Positions 58,060-64,000 of a DNA stretch of 64,000 nt are shown in pieces. The notes beneath the pieces are model-generated. The model saw only the letters and a program-made list of their open reading frames with translations. It was not told the origin of the DNA and made no database searches. Position 1 is the first letter of the stretch. Each line of letters begins with the position of its first letter. This DNA comes from Tenrec ecaudatus (Eukaryota; Chordata; Mammalia; Afrosoricida; Tenrecidae). The position numbers were made by a program, and so were the translations under genes. The stretch lies in NCBI RefSeq assembly GCF_050624435.1, contig NC_134546.1, positions 79,897,700 to 79,961,699 of the forward strand. Reading direction: 5' to 3'.

Positions 58060-60300
58060 GTTTAGTCACTCATTTTCAAATATATATATAATTTTTCTGC
58101 TGGGAAATATCAACTAGTTTTGGAATTTATTGTCTGGGATCATTTAAATGATAATTTTGCTGACTTTCATATATTTTTTCAACATATATATGTGTATATA
58201 TATACACACATATACAATTCTCACTATACTTTACATTTTTCATTATACAGTCATAGCTATAAAACAGGAAAGTCTTGGTCATTATCTCTGATGTTCAATT
58301 TGGTAGTGTGGTAACACATGTCTAGCTAACACATGAAATGAGATCAATATAAATAAAAAACCGGATTGTAAATTTTAAGGTTTGTATTTTTAAATCATCA
58401 CAAAGTAGTGCCATCAAGTTATTGCTAATTTATTTAGGAATAAAAACTCAGAAAAAATTAAGGAATTTTTAATAACCTGTGGGGAGATACACATTTATGG
58501 TGTAGTTTAATTATTTGAGTAATTCACAATGGAATAGATTTGCAATTAGCATAAAGGTGATTACTATAAGCTGAAGGTCAGATGTACCACTACCATTCTC
58601 CAACTCCTTCACCATTTCTAAACCTAATAGTGGGACTTCTCACATATTTTGAACCTGTGATCAGGGAATCCAGTTCCTAGAGAAGGACATCCTGTTTGAC
58701 AGAGTGTGAGCAAAATAGAGGAAAATGCTTAATTAGATACACAGAAAGTGGCTACAAAATTGTGTTCTAGGAACAAGTGGGGACCGTCCAAGATGTGGCA
58801 GTTTATGTATTTTTTCTGATGTACACCGAACCATGATGATTGAAGCTGACACCAAAGCACCCAACAGCATCTCTGATGCAGTGAGGTGCAGAAAGTTTAG
58901 ATTAATGCTGTTTAGTTAAGTAATTACCTAAAATAATAATATATTATAGTTTTTTTCATTCACAAAGTATTCAATTATTTAATGTTTAACATTCTGTACA
59001 TATACCATTCCTTATTCAGTTTAGCTGTATGAATATCAAACAATCAGGAAAACAACATGCAATAAATGCATAATAAATACTATATACACATGAATATAAT
59101 TGGGGATTCCACTGTCATCCACAGTTTCCTGCAAAACAGAATCTCACCATTTAGACAAATGCAGTCCCTCCTCCTCTTACCTTCCATGTGTCTTTGGTAA
59201 GTGATGTACTCTCAGGCATCTCTGGGTGAGTGTGAATCACCTGTTATTGGTGAGCAGAATAGAGTGTATTCCTTCACAGAGGAACTCCATATAGACCAAT
59301 GGAGTAATTTTAAAGTAAAAATTACATGCTTATACAACTGAGGTAAACTTATTTTATATAAGAGTATTAATTCCTCTTAAGTGAAGTAACGATTAAATAA
59401 ATGATTCTGTAAGAATTAGATTTCCACGTGCAGAATAATGTATCCATGTATCAGATCATGTCTCCCACCCACCACACACAGGCATACAACTAAAAGTACC
59501 CAAAGATCTAAGCATGAACAATGAAGTCATTTTTAAGGAAGCATAAGACTGTTATTTAAAATTTTTATTTAATGAGAAATAACCATATGACAGCAGAAGC
59601 AAGAAGCATAAATGGCAAAGTAGGTTAAAGTCTGTCTTATCACAAACCTGTCTTGTGACCCAAGACCAGAGGCACAAGTGTGGGTAAAAATACTAATAAT
59701 TGTGGCTAACGGGGGATGTATAATCTATCTGTTGGGTCAGTTAAATTAATGACATAAAAGTTAACTCAGAAGCTTATGATGAGTAAATTTTGTTATAAAT
59801 CATTAATCTTCAAAGACTTTTTTTTAAACTAAGGAAATAGCACATGGAACACATTATGAATTTTTAAGAAAATGGAAACATGCAATGATGGGAACATGTG
59901 TGGATAGAAGAACTGAGGAATTGTTCCCCTTTGGGACATTGTGCTCACCTATTCTTTTCGGTATGAAGAGTTGTCCTCTGATAGCTTCATATGCAAATCT
60001 TACAAATTTCACCCTATAGCATTGAAGTAGCCTACCTCAAATTCTCTGTTTCTTTTTTCCCCTAAAAGCTCAAAGAACATGGACAAAGAGCATGAGGTGA
60101 GTCTCTGGGGGATACACAGCTGAAATTTGAAGAATTTCATTTATAGTTCTACACCTATAAAGTTGAGATGGTAATGGTGCCTCTACCCACATTTTGTCTA
60201 TTTATTCAAAAATGCAATAAAGTGATGTGTTCTCTCCGTTTAGTATAGTAAAATTATACATAACTTATTTTACCCAGAATGCAGTGTCCTTCCAAAAGCA
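58060..60300. other. Unassigned AT-rich stretch
   Basis: (TA)n and (CA)n runs at 58,183-58,212. An ATGCAAAT octamer at about 59,989 lies 600 bases upstream of the IGHV3-like relic, with a SINE inserted between. No gene is recognised. Confidence 0.4.
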
Positions 60301-60310
60301 CATCCACAAA

Positions 60311-60506
60311 TCATCACTGCCATTGAGTCGTTTCTTCTCAAAGACACAAGGGGACAGAGTAGCACTGCCCCTGAAGGTGTGGTAGGTTGCAAATCTCAGT
60401 GGAAGCAGAAAGCCTCATCTTCCTCCCAATGAACCACTGGTGGTTCAAACTGCTGGCTTTGTAATCAGCAGCCCAGCTCATCATAAACCACACCCCTGAG
60501 ACTCCC
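60311..60506 (+). repeat. AfroSINE-type SINE
   Basis: From ATCACTGCCATTGAGTCG through GAAAGCCTCATCTTCCTCC and GGTTCAAACTGCTGGCTTTG. It sits just upstream of the IGHV relic and could separate it from its promoter octamer. Confidence 0.8.
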
Positions 60507-60589
60507 CATGATACTTAGGGCATTTTCATCTGCTCTTGTGATGACCTTCTCAGGTGTCATGCACTTCACTTACTGGTGTGACCCTTCCT

Positions 60590-61080
60590 TCTGCTGATAA
60601 AACCACCCCAGTCCTGGGAGAAGTGCCTCAACTCTGGAATTCCAAGGTGTCCAAATTCAATTATCAGCAATGAACACAAGTCACCTTTGAGTGCTGATCT
60701 GGTTTTCCTTGTTACTATGTTAAGAAGTGGTTTCATAGAGAACAAGCACGTGCGAATGTGCATGGTGGAAGACACAGTGGATGTGTGTGAGGGTTTTGCT
60801 GACCGGAATGTCTCTATGTTTGCAGGTGTCCAGTGCGAGATGCAACTGGTAGAGGCTGGGAGAAGCTGAAGGCAAACTCTTGGGGGCAAAACTGTCTACT
60901 TCTTGGACTAGTAGGGCAGGATCATCACTTCCTTTAGCTGAGGCAGGGCCGCATGGAAGGGTGCTGACAGCTCAAGGAGCGGATGCAACAAACCTCATGT
61001 GCTTCACCTATGAGAGTTGACAGTTCGCCTCTTGTTCCCTGTAAAACCGCCAAAGCATGATGATCTGCAGATCAACTATG
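60590..61080 (+). pseudogene. Immunoglobulin heavy-chain V pseudogene, IGHV3-like
   Basis: The 5' untranslated region (CTGGAATTCCAAGGTGTCC, AATTATCAGCAATGAACACA) follows the IGHV3 pattern. The leader reads LVFLVTML in one frame, but the usual ATG after TCACC is deleted and the first donor is doubtful. The intron (60,730-60,825) keeps GACACAGTGGATGTGTGTGA and ends TTTGCAG. The V exon starts GTGTCCAGTGCGAGATGCA (peptide GVQCEMQLVEAGRS), then runs into stops and frameshifts. ACCGCCAAAG and TCTGCAGATCAAC near 61,047-61,075 match framework 3. No recombination signal is identifiable. A clear pseudogene on the same strand as the relic at 20,340. Confidence 0.82.
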
Positions 61081-61084
61081 CTTC

Positions 61085-61585
61085 CTCTTCCCAGCTTCCC
61101 ACACCCCTCGACTAGCCATGAAATTCCTTATGCCGTGCCTGTATAAATTAATGCGCAGCAGTTGCCGGGAAGTCTCCTTCCTCATCAGAGAAAAGGCTCC
61201 ACCTGCCTCAGCTTCTTGTATCAGGTCTCGTGTCTTCCTTCCATCCCACACCATTCTCCTTCCTGTGTTCCAGGAGCTGGGCAGGTCGCTGCAGCCCTTG
61301 TGGGTTTGCAAATGTAAACTTGGAGCAATGAGTTAGCCCCAATTTGATGCAATGTGTTGTTGGCAGTAGCCTGGTTTCTATCTAATAAAGTCACTATTAT
61401 GTATAGATCCAAAGCCAAATATCATAAAGAGGTGAATTCATTTCAAACACAGACACCATCCCATTGGACACTTTCCTATCTCTTTATCAAAAAGTGTTGG
61501 GACAGGGACTCAAACTTACACTCAGATGTATGACAATTTCCCCGCGAAACCATTTTACTGGCAGCTCATACAGAAATCATAGCAA
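61085..61585. other. Unassigned stretch
   Basis: No gene recognised. Frames at 61,118-61,418 on both strands overlap and show no domain. Confidence 0.35.
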
Positions 61586-61589
61586 TTCA

Positions 61590-62035
61590 CGTTGGTCTTT
61601 TCTTTCTTACCAACTATTTGTATTTTTATCTCTGTAATATTATTATATTATCCTTGCAACTTAATTTTTTTCTCTTTATACTGCTTCGGTTTGTTTTCCA
61701 GGTTGCTAAGCACAGGAGTAGAAGCATAGACATAAGAACTAATGCAAGGGTTTATCGGGGATGTAGGGGTTGGGGTAGGAGTTAGGGAGAGGAGGCTTTG
61801 AGGGAGGAAATGATGCATGTAGGATGGGGAGGGAGCACTCTTTAGAACTGATGATGATTACGCAGCTCATTTTAAAAGTGCTTTAACCAGGGACGCGGGA
61901 GTAAATATTCAAAAATAATTTGATTGAGTAATGAGTGTACAACTCTTGTTATGAGAGAACTACTGAATTGTATGATATGTGGATTACATGCCTGTAGCAC
62001 TATTAAATAGTTTTAAATGAATAAAACCATAAAAT
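61590..62035 (+). repeat. Dispersed repeat C copy
   Basis: From CTATTTGTATTTTTATCTC and TTTTCCAGGTTGCTAAGCAC through a G-rich body to CTACTGAATTGTATGATATG, then GCACTATTAAATAGTTTTA. It shows that the family has the layout T-rich leader, CCAGGTTG, G-rich body, tail. Confidence 0.6.
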
Positions 62036-62039
62036 AAAT

Positions 62040-62860
62040 CCAGAGATGATCATGTACTGTAGTATGGAGACAAGACTGTAATATGTCAATAATATGTTTT
62101 GTTGAATAAAATAGAGGGAAGGTTTGGGGGGGGAGGAGAGGTGATTTGTCCTTCAGGGGAAAGGACCAAAATATTTTGTAGGTTTAATATGGGGAGATTG
62201 CAGTAGATGAAATGTCACACTTCTCATTTACAGATTTAAGGCACATATTCAAGAAATAAGTGGGAGTGCTGATAACAAAATTTTCGGCCAAGTTGAGACC
62301 CAACAAAATAAAACCAGGATCTTGAAGGTCAGAACTTCTGAGTATGCACTGTTGTATCTGAAAACGTTGACCCTAATTATCCACTATTGGTAAGTGCCAA
62401 TGCTACATGGCCACATATAGACTTACCCTGGTGCCTAGAGAGTAAAACTATTTCAAAAGTGTTAGGAAACAGATCTATAGGGCTAAGTACTATGAAACCC
62501 ACTGGATCAGATATAAATGACCTCAGGAATAATGGTTTCAAGAAATAATAGCCACATAATTTACATGGAAAATCTTATGTCCTTGTTTCAGGCCAGGCTG
62601 GTAGTGGTGCCATTATGAGTCACAACACACTGAACATAGTTCTAGTTATGATTTCTATAGACAATTTAATCACCTCAATATGTATGGGGTTCCCTGTGCA
62701 GTTATCAGCTACCAAATGCCCTGTCTCACTATCACTTACAACATACATAGTTAGTGGTCCTCCTGAAAGGAGTCTCTGCTCTTCCCTCAGAATCTACATT
62801 GAAATACTACTCATGGGGTCACAAAATGCCACAGGCTCTTAAAAACCAGTTGACACATTT
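62040..62860. other. Unassigned stretch
   Basis: No gene or repeat recognised, apart from a G-run at 62,123-62,135. Confidence 0.35.
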
Positions 62861-62861
62861 T

Positions 62862-64000
62862 TTAAATCATTTTATTAGGGGCCATTACAACTCTTATCAC
62901 AATTCATTCATACATCAATTGTGTACAGCACATTTGTACATTCATTGTTCTCATCATTCTCAAAACATTTGTTCTCCACTTAAGGCCCTGGCGTCAGGTC
63001 CTCATTCTTTCCCCCTCCTCCCCACTCCCTCATGAACCTTTGATAATTTATAAATTATTATTTTGTCATGTATTTCCCTATCCAATGTCTCCCTTCATCC
63101 ACTTTTCTGTTGTCTATCCCCCAGGGAGGAGGTTACATGTAGATCCTTGTAATCGGTTCCCCTTTTCCAACCCGCTCTCTTTCTACACTCCCAGTATGAC
63201 CACTCACACCACTGGTCCTGAAGGGATCATCCACCCTAGATTCCCTGTCTTTCTGGTTCCTATCTGTACCACAGTACATTCTCTGGTCTAGCCAGACTTG
63301 CAAGGTAGAATTGGGGTGAGGACGAAGCATTTAGGAACTAGAGGAAAGTTGTATTTTTCATCATTGCTACATCACACCCTGAGTCTCCTCCCCGAAACTC
63401 TTTTGTAAGGGGATCTCCAGTGGCCTACAAATGGGCTTTGGGTCTTCACTCTGCACTCCCCACCATCTCAGTCACTGTGGCAAGATGTTTTGTTCAGATG
63501 ATGCCTGATACCTGATCTCTTCGACACCTCATGATCTCATGATCAAACAGGCTGGTGTACTTCTTCCATGTGGGCTTTGTTGATTCTGAGCTAGATGGCT
63601 GCTTGTTTATCTTTAAGCCTTTAAGACCGCAGACACTATTTCTTTTGATAGTCGGGCACCATCAGCCGACATGTTGCAATCACATCTTGGAGCACTGTGT
63701 TGAAGTCTGGTTCCTTTTTCCCTGTGGAGATAACTACCACACCCTCCCGTTGGGTGGGTTAGTGCCCTGTGCCCCCGCTACCCATTTCATTTTTATTACT
63801 TTTTTTCCTTTTGCCCAGCTATTTTTTAGGTGTCTACCATGTGTACTCCTGTATTTGGGCTGGTCCCTGCCATATTACCTGGTCCTCACCCCAGGAATGT
63901 TTGTATACAGTAGCTTTTGTCCTAGGCCTTTTAATTTTTTTTTAAAGCTTACCTCAGCGGACTCATGTGGTACTTGTCCTTTTGTGCTTCACTTACTTTG
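62862..64000 (-). repeat. Afrotherian LINE-type 3' end, antisense, continues past window
   Basis: Starts AAATCATTTTATTAGGGGCC after the complement of an A-tail and runs to the end of the window. It is the best-preserved copy and matches 27,640-28,655 in reverse. A GTCGGGCACCATCAGC phrase at 63,653 and GACCGCAGACACTATTTC are typical of this family in afrotherians. Frames at 63,040-63,330 belong to it. Confidence 0.75.

Overview
This is a 64 kb window of mammalian nuclear DNA. It is AT-rich, dense in repeats and sparse in genes. The repeats point to an afrotherian, most likely a tenrec such as Echinops telfairi. Evidence is (a) many ~200 bp AfroSINE-type copies in both orientations, (b) fragments of an RTE1/Bov-B-like LINE with a recognisable endonuclease region and 3' tail, and (c) two full-length non-autonomous SPIN-type hAT transposons with 8 bp target-site duplications. 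SPIN has been reported in tenrec, and I know of no report from other afrotherians. The species is inferred; the repeat families are read from the sequence by memory, not by a database search.

Layout. 1-1,720: a GC-rich promoter with two CCGGAAGT (ETS) motifs, then two possible 5' exons of an unidentified plus-strand gene. 1,800-14,200: repeats (AfroSINE, RTE, L1 3' end, a ~530 bp family called 'A' here). 14,240-15,515: a decayed retrocopy of KLHL7. 20,340-20,801: an IGHV7-like immunoglobulin heavy-chain V pseudogene with leader, intron, frameworks and a 23-spacer recombination signal. 21,500-24,280: an RTE fragment, then a decayed endogenous retrovirus 3' end with an LTR. 26,030-30,260: a direct duplication of ~850 bp units. 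32,100-40,060: the most unusual block. It holds duplicated repeat-derived units, a histone H2B-variant-like relic on the minus strand, an intronless double-homeobox (DUX) gene on the plus strand with only two lesions and a conserved C-terminal motif, a SPIN element 63 bp downstream of it, and the tail of a second H2B relic. 45,283-50,292: a minus-strand KRAB C2H2 zinc-finger gene (KRAB-A exon of exactly 127 bp, large finger exon) whose finger array carries a stop and a frameshift; its promoter may be the CpG-rich patch at 56,430-56,930. 60,590-61,080: an IGHV3-like pseudogene. 62,862-64,000: a LINE-type 3' end running off the window.

Function. No intact, unambiguously functional protein-coding gene is complete in the window. 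The two IGHV relics, both plus strand and 40 kb apart, suggest an edge of the heavy-chain locus or an orphon cluster. The DUX and H2B-variant relics belong to families expressed in germline or early embryo, and the KRAB zinc-finger gene is of a class that usually silences retroelements. Those roles are family knowledge, not something this sequence demonstrates.
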